Assembly (NCBI GenBank): GCA_033816765.1
Contig: CM066291.1
Span: 3,472,001-3,536,000, forward strand
Source of the DNA: Nothopassalora personata
Taxonomy: Eukaryota; Ascomycota; Dothideomycetes; Mycosphaerellales; Mycosphaerellaceae
Length of the DNA: 64,000 nt
Direction: 5' to 3'
A program made the translations under genes and the position numbers. A model generated the notes under the pieces. It saw only the letters and a program-made list of their open reading frames with translations. It ran no database searches and was not told the DNA's origin. Positions 1 through 10,198 of this stretch are shown piece by piece; the stretch's first letter is position 1; each line of letters begins with the position of its first letter.

Positions 1-122
1 ATCCGAACGTAGAGTTATACTACTCTAGCACGCCTAAGCTACTATATAACTACCCTTAGATATTCGGAAAGGGCGTACGAGATTAGAAATAGAACATCGA
101 CCTAGACTATCTATAGATACGA

Positions 123-460
123 TAGTAGTAAGAGGGTATAGAAGAATATAATCTCGAAGCCTACCTACTAGAGGAGACGCTTAAATAGTATTAAGACGCC
201 CTTAAATTTATAGGTCTACCTCGTAAATTAGACGGTATAGAGGTTAAGAACGACTTAGATCTAGACAACCCTTCGGTTAGGCTACACTTTATTACTTATA
301 AGCGGTTACGATAGGCTACTATAGCGTTTATTAAGGGTAGCGGTAACTTACTCGAGTTTAAACGCCTAAGCAACAACCTAGAGCTCTAACTATTAGATTG
401 CCTTAGGGCGATGTTTGCTTCCGTAAACGAGTAATAGGTAGCGTAGTAGTAGTACTATAG
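123..460 (+). pseudogene. RIP-mutated coding fossil A (unknown protein)
   Basis: From about 123 one frame reads as plausible protein for more than 100 codons, provided TAG and TAA are read as former CAG and CAA. It contains pieces such as EGIEEYNLEAYLLEE, KFIGLPRKLDGIEVKND and ATIAFIKGSGNLLEFKRL. No TGA stop occurs. It ends in a run of TAG codons near 440-460 that suggests a former polyglutamine stretch. I do not recognise the family. It probably belongs to the same element as fossil B, which lies in another frame after a low-complexity serine-like repeat at about 655-725 (period 9/18). TGA is rare here in every frame because RIP removes TpG, so its absence alone is weak evidence; the amino-acid composition is the better argument. 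Confidence 0.5.
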
Positions 461-907
461 TAGTAGAAGTCTTTACTTCTAGTTATATAGTAGGGGGCAA
501 TAATTATAGTAACCCCTACTAGTGTAGATTATTTATCTATATATTATGTTGTACCGGAGGACTGCTACCGCGATATAGATATTACGGCAATTAATATAAT
601 ACGCCTAAGCCGCTACCCTCGAAATTCTTATCTACTTAATAACCGCTAGCCCTATCGATTCTATTAGCTCTATTAGTTCTATTAGCTCTATCGATTCTAT
701 TAGCTCTATCGGTTCTATTAGCTCTACGACGATATTAGTAATAACATACCTTTATTCTACTCCGTATACGGCGCTACCTTTAAGGCTAGTGCTTACTTCT
801 ATAAGAAGTGCGGCTATTAAAGGTTCCCGAGTCTCTCCTCGTCTAATGCTAAATTACTATCGCAATCTACTTAGCTAGCTGTCGTTTCTAGCGGAGGCCC
901 TAGTAGT

Positions 908-2990
908 GCCTACGATATATTTAAGACGTTTCGTAACGCTAGACGGGCTAAGAAAGAAAGGAAAGGTAAGGAGAGGACTAAGAAGCGCCCGATATATAAT
1001 ACTGCCTATAATCTATTATATCTAGCGGTACCTAAATTGTCGAAGAAGGTTACCGAGTCTAACGAAGAGAGTAATTCTCTTAAGTCTATATCTCGAAGAA
1101 AGATGCTAGCTAAGAAGTCTATTATAAGAGCTAAGGGGAAAGGTAAAGAGAAGTAGATACGATACTTCGTCCGGTTTAACCTTATATCGTATAATATATT
1201 TATCTCTTTAAGGGAGGGTAGTAACTATAACTACATCGTATATAGCGAGAGAATCCTTACGTATACCTAGGAGTAGACTAATTATATAGATACCTTTCTA
1301 TTACTACTCTAGCGAGTCCCTACGCCTAACCAACCTACGTAGCTATAGGATCTCTTTATATTAGAGGCACCCGAGGTAAAGGAGATACTAAGGGAGCCGT
1401 ACTTTTAGCATTATTTTACTTCGCGTATCAATTCTACTAGTCGATAGCCTATCCGGGTAAGGGAGTTACTACTCGAAAGAGGGGATCTTAATTTACTCGT
1501 TACGGCTTTTAATAGTAGACCTAGTACTAAGCGTGTTATTATTAAGGTCTTTATTATCCGAGAAATCTACGAAGATATATAGAAGAATGTTTATATCGCT
1601 AATAAGGATAAGGACTAGGACTAGGACTAGGACTAGGCTACGTCTATATAGGATACGCGGTAGTCTACTCCGCTTAGTATTAGCGGTGTACGAGATACTA
1701 CTATAGGAGTAGATAGTAACGATGCTCTATTCATACACTAGGACAAACCTAAAGTACTACTACTACTATCGTAGCTATTATATAAAGTATAGCCTAGTAG
1801 GTTCCGTATACCTCGTCCTCTCTCGCGTCCTTAGTAGGAGCGTTGCGAGGACTATCTTAATAATACTAAATACGAGCAATACCTTACTTAAGGCCGGCTC
1901 GATGTATTAATTAAGCGAGGCGCTTCGAATAGCGAGAGTAGTACGACTACTAGTACGACTACTACTACTCGTACGACTACTTAACGCACCTCGAAGAAGG
2001 CGTACGAGGGTAGTAAGAAGCGCTCTATCTACGAGTTACTAACTACTAACGACGATAGCGACTAAAGTAGCCTACCTAACCTACCGGCTATAGTTCTACG
2101 GCCTCTATAGAATTAGCCTAAGCCTTAAGAACGTCGAAGCCTAGGCGACTATAAAAACTGCTATCCAATCTACTATAACGACTAGGACAATAGTAATTGT
2201 GTTCGTTAGCGGACGAAGTGCTAACACTATATATGTTTCCGTTATATTACTAAGATAGTCGCTAAGTTTAATATACTATATTACCCTTACTACCGTATAC
2301 GTCTTTAACCTAAAGCTAAAGAGCTATTAGTACCTAGTATAGTATAGACATAAGTTACTAAGGACTAAGCTCCTACTAAATAGTAGGCTATAATAGAATA
2401 GAATGTTGAGTAAGGTCGTATATTTACTCTTCTAATTAGTACGCTATAATAAGCTATAGTTAAACACGTTAAGCCGGTTAGTATGTTCGCTCCTTCCGTA
2501 GGTACGCTAAACTAAGCCCTAGCTTTAGATAGTATACCTAAGTCTTCGTAACTAGAACGTTAGTAAGACGCCTAGCCTAGTAGTTAAGGCAGTTATCTAT
2601 AGCCGCAATACTAGAATTAGCTATTAGAGCCTAGTCTATTACTATAAGAATAATTAACTACGGAGTCTACGGGTTAAGAACCTATAGGTTAAGTTAATAC
2701 GGTCTAAGACAATAATGCTTAAGATAATAATACTTAAGATAATAATACTTAAGACAATACGGTAGCATCGTCGATAGGCGACGTATTAAGACAACCTACT
2801 AGGGCAGGTCGGGCCTCTACCGTAGGGACAGCCTTACTAAGGAGGCTCCGGAGTTAAAAGGACGTATAGTAATGCTATTACGGTTACGGTTAGTACACTT
2901 CCTCGTAGGCGTGTAATACTCGACCCTATAAGGAAGTGCTCGCATCTTTTATTATATTAGAGTAGCTAATATAGTGTAGTGTATTTAATG
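908..2990 (+). pseudogene. RIP-mutated long coding fossil B (Cys-containing)
   Basis: One frame stays readable for about 2 kb, interrupted only by TAG or TAA. It opens with a highly basic stretch (ARRAKKERKGKERTKKRP), then KLSKKVTESNEESNSLKS, then a Ser/Thr-rich linker. A small Cys-containing block follows at about 2155-2265: CYPIYYND, then NCVR, RTKC, HYICFRYI. Several of its tyrosines may be former cysteines, since TGY to TAY is the opposite-strand RIP change. The C-terminal third is rich in former glutamines, including a 15-bp tandem repeat at about 2715-2760 (DNNTQ units). The Cys block is loosely reminiscent of zinc-binding tails of transposases, but I cannot assign a family. The Asp-Gln repeat at about 1614-1637 appears as gactag units. 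Confidence 0.5.
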
Positions 2991-3196
2991 TTTTAAGATC
3001 GACTTTAATAAATCTACCGCCTACCTCCTTACCTACTCCGTATCGGTCGTACGGAGAACATAGATTACGAGCTCCTTCTCGATTAACGTACTTACTCGTA
3101 GGAGAATATTACCGCCGGAAGTCGTACCTACCTAAAGGAGGGTTATAAGTCGCTTAGTTAGTCTTAGCTTACTTTCGGGTACGACGAGTTTCCTAT

Positions 3197-3243
3197 AGTA
3201 CTTACTCGTAGGGGTGTAGTAATAGGCCCTACGAGTAAGTACT
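3197..3243. repeat. 47-nt hairpin repeat, best copy
   Basis: Two perfectly complementary 17-nt arms (AGTACTTACTCGTAGGG at 3197-3213 and its reverse complement at 3227-3243) flank a 13-nt loop. Related copies with the same CTCGTAGG / CCTACGAG core lie at 2896-2950, 3088-3102 (one arm), 3361-3403, 5675-5690 (one arm) and 5741-5787. The copies differ mainly by changes explicable as C to T, for example AGCACTT versus AGTACTT. Confidence 0.8.
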
Positions 3244-3807
3244 TTTTACTAGAGTTAGGTGTCGCTTTACTTACTTACCTAATAACATTATAGCCTAGTC
3301 GCTACTTACTACCGTAAGCTTATATGTTTCGATATAGCTTATTTCTTATAGAGTACTTATACTTCCTCGGAGGGGCGAGCATTATACGCCTACGAGGAAG
3401 TGCTTATTACTAATACGAGGTATAGGGTCGTCTTTTAACGCATAACTTTACTAACTATATATAGCTTAGTAGAACCTTAGCATTTACTATGCGCTACTCC
3501 GTACACTTCGCTACTATCGCTATAGTATTACCTAAATCTACTTAATATATCTACTAAGAGACAACTTATATAAAGGCTCGAGTGCCTTAGGATCGTATCC
3601 TCTAATAACCTATAGGATTAGGACCTACTTATTTAAGAACAATAGCTAGATAATAGCCTATAATAGTATACTATTAAGAACTTACCTAGCAACGATAATA
3701 CGACTTAGGATAATAGAGGAAAGGCATTTAAGAAGCGCGACACTTCTCTAAATAACTGTCTTTCTTTCCTTAACATTTATATTATATACGCCCTCTTATA
3801 ACTATCC

Positions 3808-4234
<427 letters not shown>

Positions 4235-4444
4235 CATAGGTCGTTTTTTTACGCTCGGTGCGCCTAGCGCGTTACTAGTATCCCTCTACTCCCTCGTAGC
4301 GTATATAAAGGCTTACTTAACCTAAGATTAACTATACTCTAGTATAGTAACTAGCTAACATCTTTCTAGAAGCAAGTTCTTCTACTACGATTACGTCCCC
4401 CTATAAGTACACTATTTGCCCTAATTACTTACTTAGTATACTAA

Positions 4445-4733
4445 TATATCTATAGTAAGTATACCTCTAAGGCGGCTCGTAAGTCTACCGGTAGTAATTT
4501 ACTACGTAAGAAGCTCGCCTCTAAGGCCGCTCGTAAGCCCGTACTACTACTACTATTACTACTACTATTACTATTACTATTGCCTACCGCGCCTACCGCG
4601 CCTACCTAGTAGTAGTAAGAAGAAGGTACTACTCCGGCTTTCGAGCCGTATAATAACGGCCCGATTCTATATATCCTTAGTCCTTAGTTACTTAGCTTAG
4701 CTAAGCTCGGCTTACGAGAATACGCTACTAATA
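4445..4733 (+). pseudogene. RIP-mutated fossil with a histone H3 tail-like N-terminus
   Basis: In one frame, codons 4457-4540 read SKYTSKAARKSTG, four codons, then RKKLASKAARKP. Against the H3 tail this preserves ARKSTG, a 4-residue gap, RK, one residue, then LASKAARK, with exactly the native spacing (16 of 21 positions identical from ARKSTG onward). The lysines corresponding to H3 K4, K9, K18, K23 and K27 are retained; K14 is replaced. After the K27 equivalent it departs from H3: a leucine run, a PTAPTAPT segment, a run of former glutamines, then EEGTTPAFEPYNNGPI. It is therefore not simply a histone gene copy. The frame shifts near 4735, after which an acidic piece (DYDDDDYEFSGGGGEDL) reads in another frame. 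A TATATAAAGG element lies upstream at about 4307. The original start codon is not identifiable. Confidence 0.55.
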
Positions 4734-5009
4734 TTATACTATAGCCCCGACTACGACGACGACGACTACGAGTTTAGCGGCGGCGGCGGCGAGGACTTAT
4801 AAGCTAATTAATATCGATCTATCTATCTAAGCGAGTACTAACTATATATACGAAGTAATACTAACTATAACAAGGGCGATACCGGCCTATCTTATACTCC
4901 TCCTACGTAAGTCTCGCTCTTATCTTTAAGCCTCTTATACCTTAAGGCTATTATTAAGATCCTGTTACTAACATTATCTCTATAGTACTACTAATACTAA
5001 TACTAACAC

Positions 5010-5010
<1 letters not shown>

Positions 5011-5092
<82 letters not shown>
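5011..5092. repeat. (TAG)n microsatellite
   Basis: An 82-bp run of TAG/AGT repeats broken once by tat. It sits between the H3-like fossil and the basic fossil downstream and may be a former glutamine tract of the same decayed gene. Confidence 0.9.
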
Positions 5093-5103
5093 TACCCTCT
5101 ACC

Positions 5104-5560
5104 GGCGGTAGAAACACTACCGGTAAGGCTATTAAAATCGTTAAGCGTAGCAATTATATCGTGCGCCGAGGCGTAAACCCTAGTAAGTAAGGCCGACCTA
5201 CGGGCAAAAATATAAATAAGTATAGGATGCCTTTAGCGGGTAGTATCGTCTCTATACCGTAGTAAGTAAGTCTTTATAATACTAAGCTAATGCTTAACTC
5301 TACGCTCTATAATTAAGACTAACGTATATATAGGAGTAGGACGACCTTTTTCGCGCGTAGCTACTAGCGAGGGCGGCTAGTCTTCTAACCGGCTAATAAA
5401 GTAGACGTATACCGGTAATATCTAAGACCTCGTAATAGGTCTTAGTAAGCCTAGACCGTAAGTATGTCGTTCGTGCCGCGGTAAGACGCCGTATAAGAAT
5501 AAGTACCGCTAGTACTCGTAAATAGGTACTACTACTACCGGTACTATATAGTCTACTACC
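5104..5560 (+). pseudogene. RIP-mutated basic / Cx2C coding fossil
   Basis: From 5104 one frame reads a basic segment (NTTGKAIKIVKRSNYIVRRG, then GRPTGKNINKYRMPLAG) with only TAG/TAA stops. From about 5402, in the frame used by the H3-like fossil, it reads TYTGNI, DLVIGLSKPRP, VCRSCRGKTPYKNKYR, ending in former glutamines. The VCRSCRGK motif is a Cx2C pair, and later tyrosines in the motif may be mutated cysteines, so a small zinc-binding domain is possible. This may be the 3' part of the gene whose 5' part is the H3-tail-like fossil, with frame changes between them. The family is not recognised. Confidence 0.35.
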
Positions 5561-5740
5561 TACGGTGCCTATCGCCGTAAGAATAAGAAGTGTAAATAGT
5601 TTACTATCTATATATAACTATAACTACGCCTATTTTCTATTATATTACATCTTATCTTACGAATACTATATTATCCTACGAGTAAGTGCTCTTAAAGAAG
5701 GAACGCCTATAGACCTCTTTTAATAGTAACCCTATAAATA

Positions 5741-5787
5741 AGCACTTACTTGTAGGGTCTATAAACTCGCTCCTACGATTAAGTGCT
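5741..5787. repeat. 47-nt hairpin repeat, second good copy
   Basis: The left arm AGCACTTACTTGTAGGG (5741-5757) pairs with the right arm CCTACGATTAAGTGCT (5772-5787). Spacing is the same as in the 3197-3243 copy. A further arm in opposite orientation lies just upstream at 5675-5690, and a related arm follows at about 5799-5812, so several copies cluster at the right edge of the RIP tract. Confidence 0.75.
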
Positions 5788-5930
5788 AGTAAATATGCCC
5801 TACGAGGGAGTATACTTAAACTAATTTGCGAAATCTATTTTCCTAACTTCTCTATACTATATAGGCAAATAGGTAAACAGCTAAACAGCTAAATAGACAT
5901 ACAGGCATACAGGCATACAGGCAAATAGGC

Positions 5931-7230
5931 GAAAAGGCAAAACCCCGGATTCGAGAGAAACTATGTCAACCAGGCCACGGCCAAAACCCTCCACAGCTCC
6001 CTCGTAGCGGCCAAACGGCCAAAGCTTGTTTTTAGTGGTGCCGGGATCCACGTCCCACGTTCGTTCTTTCCTTCAGCATCACAGCATCATAGCCTCGAAG
6101 GTCGAGGTAACAAGATTGAACTACGATCCATCTCTTGGCAACCCTTCAATTCACGTCACCTTATTTACTCTCCTCCTCACACTTTACTCTGAAGCGAACC
6201 AGGTCGACACTACGACCCGTCCCACACCCTTCAATTTAAGCATTGAGAGATCGCATCGATCCACATTGCAATGATTTTTCCACCAGCCTCGTGCTTACTT
6301 AAGATCTCCAAGCGGGAGAAGGAGAAAGCAACAAAAGATACACTAGAAGATTTTACTACGGCAATGCTGAGGAGCGATCATGATCGTAGCCCACGGTAAG
6401 TGCGTAGGAAACCTGAGACTGAGCGAATGTCTGCGAGGCGCGAAATCTTCCACTCGAGGCAAGAGCCTTCGAGCAAGACACGGAGCGTGTGTAGACGAGA
6501 GAGGAGGCGAAGCCTGAATTCTGTACAGTAAAGAAGGTGCGAAGACTGCGACTCGAGACAAGCGCCTCCAAGCGAGAGATCGACTTTGTATAGGCAAGAG
6601 AGGAGGCAAGGCCTGAACTGCGCTCAGATAGGTAGATCGGTCGGTAGGTAGATACGTAGGCAGATAGAATGCCCTGTTTGCTGATCTCGTCTTCATATTC
6701 GACTTTGAACTGCTTGCTGAAGAGTTGAAGGCTCAGAATCGGACCTTCGCGTGAAGCCTAGCCGCCAAAGCCGTCGAGGAGATGGGACGAATGTACATCG
6801 GTCGCAAGATGAGAGGCTAGATGCGAGCCCTCAGTTTTGCCGGGAGGTCAAAGGACCGGAAGTGTTTTGGAGTCGTGCTTGCCATGATTTTCCTGCGTTG
6901 TCGGGTTTCTGGCTGGAATGATGTGAATGATGGTATTGAGGACCTTGGGGTTTGGATCGGGTTAAGTTCAGTTTTGCTGAAAGTAAGAGGTTGTCTGTGT
7001 GAAGAAGCCCAAGCTTGTGTTTAGCGCAAGGCAAGCGTGAGCTGCACCTGCCGACAAGACAAAATTGACCCGAACGCGTGGTGGATTGCCGAAGTGTACA
7101 CATACATGCCCTTACCCAAACGATTGCCAGCATAGTACTGCTACACCAAGACTGCCGTTATATCGTATTTCTTCCCAGTCAAACGCCCATATCAAGTCAC
7201 TCTTCGCCATCTCCATCATGCTTGCCAATT
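5931..7230. other. Intergenic, no supported gene
   Basis: Normal base composition resumes here. Open frames on both strands are short and overlap one another without recognisable domains. The only structured element seen is the 99-bp tandem duplication listed separately. Confidence 0.6.
6436..6633. repeat. Imperfect 99-bp tandem duplication
   Basis: Two diverged copies of a 99-bp unit. The motif ctcgaggcaagagcc at 6453 recurs as ctcgagacaagcgcc at 6552, and gagaggaggcgaagcctgaa recurs as gagaggaggcaaggcctgaa. The unit length is a multiple of three, so minus-strand frames show a 33-residue repeat, but no start, splice context or family supports a gene. Confidence 0.7.
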
Positions 7231-8007
7231 CTACAAGCCAAGCGGGTTGCTGCCACCGCCTTTGCCAGCAGACCTGACAGCCTGCACGGGCTTCCCGCCG
7301 GACGAGTTCTGCGAGCTCCCCACACCAGCAAGCCCCAGCGGGTTTCCGGCTGTTGCAACACGAGGTCCACCTACACCTACAGCATCTTTGATATTGTTAC
7401 CATATCCAGCAACACCCTGTCCCCAGCCCCGAGTACGATCGGCGATTCTGCAGAACGGTCAAAGTCAGCACTAGCAAGACGGCAGGGCACCATTACAGTG
7501 TCTCCCACTCCGCTCCTCTTCTCTGATCTGCTTGATCCTCCCACGATATAGCCTCAAGCCCCGATATCGCCCCGGCTCATTCGAAGGAAGAAGAACATCG
7601 TGGACATACTGGTTTCCCACTCCCTCTCCAACTTTGTTCACACTCGCTCCAATGCTATTGAAGAAGCCGCCTGCATAGCTGCCCACCCCTGCAACACTGT
7701 TCTGAATTGTCTTGCTGACCCAGTTACCCTCACGCTCTTGTGGTGGAGGAACGGAAGGCTTGATGGCGGGCTTCTTAGTTGCCACGGGAGGACCTGACTT
7801 GCTGCCAGAGGGAGCACTGCGAGGCGCTGGACGAGCTCCGCCGCCGATTGGTCGAGATGGTGCGCTGGGAGTCTTTGCGACTTGCTTGACGGCCGCTGGA
7901 GGTTTTGCGGCTGGGTTCTTCGTGAGCTGAGACTTTGGCTGGGTAGTCTTGGAGTAGAGAGGCTTCGATTGCGTTGGCGGTAGCTGCTTTGCTTTTGGGT
8001 ATGACAT
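7231..8007 (-). CDS. Conserved fungal hypothetical protein, Pro/Lys-rich N-terminus
   Basis: Two exons: 7610-8007 and 7231-7447. The intron at 7448-7609 has a canonical GTATGT donor and a CAG acceptor. Splicing joins ...GEGVGNQ to IADRTRGWGQGVAGYGN in frame, giving about 204 residues. The N-terminal 90 residues are basic and rich in Pro, Lys and Ala, probably disordered. The middle (NWVSKTIQNSVAGVGSYAGG) and C-terminal parts are Gly-rich and amphipathic, ending in SNPLGL. I do not recognise a named domain and assign no function. The architecture looks like an uncharacterised family conserved in Pezizomycotina. Reading through the intron would lose the clearly similar C-terminal part. Confidence 0.75.
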
Positions 8008-8280
8008 TGTCAGTATGGTTGCTATTTGGTTCGTTTGAGATGGTTTGATAGAGCCGGTGTCAATAGTGGGTGACTATAGTATCGAGAGCAACTTATGGAA
8101 CAGGTCCGAGCCCTTTCCAGCTCTGTAGCAACCTGTGACCCTCTCGACATGATCGTCACATTTTGTGTGGTGCGATCCTGGTTTCTGTGGAGTGTGTGTC
8201 GAAGTTGCACAGCAACGTCATGGACAAGGATGAAGTTGGAACGGCCTGCGCCACGCGGCTCAAGGATGCTGAATAACAAC

Positions 8281-8983
8281 ATCTTCGCCTGCTGAAAGCC
8301 GAACTGGAAACATACGGCTACACAGTCTCAGACGTCGTTCTCCCAGCCGCAGGCGAGACCAGCGAGCAACACGTCGACAACGGTCTCGTTGCGGACACGG
8401 CGGCAGTCCTCGCCGTCGTGGAACAAGCAGCGGGCAAACATGACAACATCATACTCGTCTTCCATAGCTACGGTGGAGTGCCTGGCAGCGAAGCCGCAGC
8501 TCAACTGAGTATCACTGTCTGTAGCCAGCAAAGTCAAGCATATGATCTCTCTAGCCTGTCTGATTCTCCAGGCTGGAGAGGCAGTCACGACACGTTCTGG
8601 TGCCAAGGTTGCTTCCTGGTCTGCACGCAGCGAGGATGGCAAGCTCGTATACGTCCCGGATCCCGTCACGTCTTTCTACCATGCATGACGTTGAGCCGGG
8701 CTTGGCGAAGGAGGCAGCGGAACGAGTCGTGAGACATGCTGTATCGTCTTTCACTACGCCCACGAAGGCGCAGGGCTGGGAGCTGTTCCCTACTACGTAC
8801 ATCTTCTGCAATGATGATAGAGCCGTGCCACTGACCTTGCAGAAGGGATTCTTCGATCTGCTGACGGAGAAGGAAAGGAAGTGCTGGCGTTTCGAAACGA
8901 TGGACAGCAGCCATAGTCCATTCTTGTCCAAGCCAGCGGAATGTGCGAAACTGTTCGCAAAGATTGTGGGAAATGGGGTGTAG
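8281..8983 (+). pseudogene. Broken alpha/beta hydrolase
   Basis: Frame pieces together read an alpha/beta-hydrolase of the small fungal esterase-like type: LKAELETYGYTVSDVVLPAAG, the nucleophile-elbow-like VFHSYGGVPGSEAAAQLS, VKHMISLACLILQAGEAV, SEDGKLVYVPDPVTSFYH, then DVEPGLAKEAAERVV and the C-terminal MDSSHSPFLSKP with the expected catalytic His. No ATG precedes the first piece; a stop lies directly upstream. A frameshift occurs near 8503. A second arises from duplication of CATG at 8680-8687, which separates FYH from DVEPG. The gene is 5'-truncated and cannot encode a full enzyme. Its stop converges on the phosphotransferase gene 40 bp away. Confidence 0.75.
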
Positions 8984-9023
8984 TTGAGGACCATGAGAAC
9001 CTTGACTTCATACCAGCTTCATT

Positions 9024-10198
9024 CTATAGTTTCGCCTTCTTCTTCGCTTCCTCAATCTGCGTCTTGACTTGCTGCACAAACTCCCAGCCCATTTCACCCA
9101 TCGGATGCATCTGCACTCCATATTCCATCGCTTTCTCACTACTCGCCTGCCTCACTGCATACCTCGCTGCAATCCCCTGACAGATGATCGCACCACGATA
9201 AAGTCCAAACGCCTCACCCCATGTCAGCTCCGCAGGCGTAATTTCAAAGTTCACAACTTCGTGATACCACTTCAGGCAATCCTCTTTCGTTGGCAGACCT
9301 GGTGTCACACCCGGCTTGAACGCATTGTTCGCCCTTCCAGCCGCCTCAGCGAGAGAGTTTGTAGCTGTGGCGAACGGACTGGTCAGGTTCACGACGTCGG
9401 AGATAGGGTGGCCTATCGTGGCCATTTCCCAGTCGAGGATGCCGATCACGTAGGGGTCCGTAGGGTGGAAGACCATGTTATCGATTTTGTAGTCTCCATG
9501 AACGAATGTCCCGCGGTCTTTGGGTTGTGTCTCCGGGTTGGAGAAGAATTTCACCATGTCGTCGTAGTGAGGGATCTTGCCAACTGGTTTGCCTGTTTCG
9601 ATGTCCTTCGTCTGTGCTTGTGCTACGGAGAGGGTCGCGAATGTTTTGAGCTGACGGTTGTAAAAGTTATTGGGGCGGCCGAAAGTCTCCATTCCGACGC
9701 TCTTAGGTGCAATGCGATGGAACTTGGCTAACGTTGTCACTGCGCTCTTCCACATTGCGTTCCTGTGTTCAGCGGAGACATTGGGAATGGCTGGGTCGGA
9801 GAAGATGCGGCCGTTGAGGAAGGACATGACGTAGAAGGCTGTACCGACGACGCTGTCGTCTTCGCAGAGACATATCGCTTTGGGGACGGGGACATCGGTG
9901 TCTTGAAGGGCCTTGATTATGCGGAACTCGCGGTCGACTTGGTGGGCGGTCTTGGAGAGGAGCTTGCCCGGTGGCTTCTTTCGCATGACATATTTGTCGT
10001 CTTTGGAGTCGGTGAGGAGGTATGTTGGGTTGGACTGTCCATAGCCGAACTGTAGGAATTTCAATGGATGCTACGGGCTATTTCTGGAGCTGTGCCTACT
10101 TGTTTCACGTCCAGCGGAGTCTTGATCTCTGGGGCATTCTGGTCAATGTACTTTGCGAGCTTGTCGAGGTCTATGGGCTGTCGTATTGGGCCTGCCAT
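9024..10198 (-). CDS. Aminoglycoside phosphotransferase-fold kinase (ACAD10/11 N-domain-like)
   Basis: Exon 1 is 10100-10198 (33 codons, MAGPIRQPIDLDKLAKYID) and exon 2 is 9024-10049. The 50-nt intron has GTAGGC and CTACAG ends, and splicing gives FGYGQSNPTYLL in frame. The product is about 374 residues. The APH-fold hallmarks are visible: YVMRKKPPG (ATP-lysine region), the Brenner-type catalytic motif HGDYKIDNMVFHP and the metal-binding ILDWEMATIGHP. Such proteins are related to the phosphotransferase half of human ACAD10/11 and are common in fungi. They are thought to phosphorylate small hydroxylated metabolites, including 4-hydroxy acyl-CoAs in the animal proteins. The fungal substrate is unknown. 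It is probably cytosolic; no signal peptide is seen. Confidence 0.88.
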
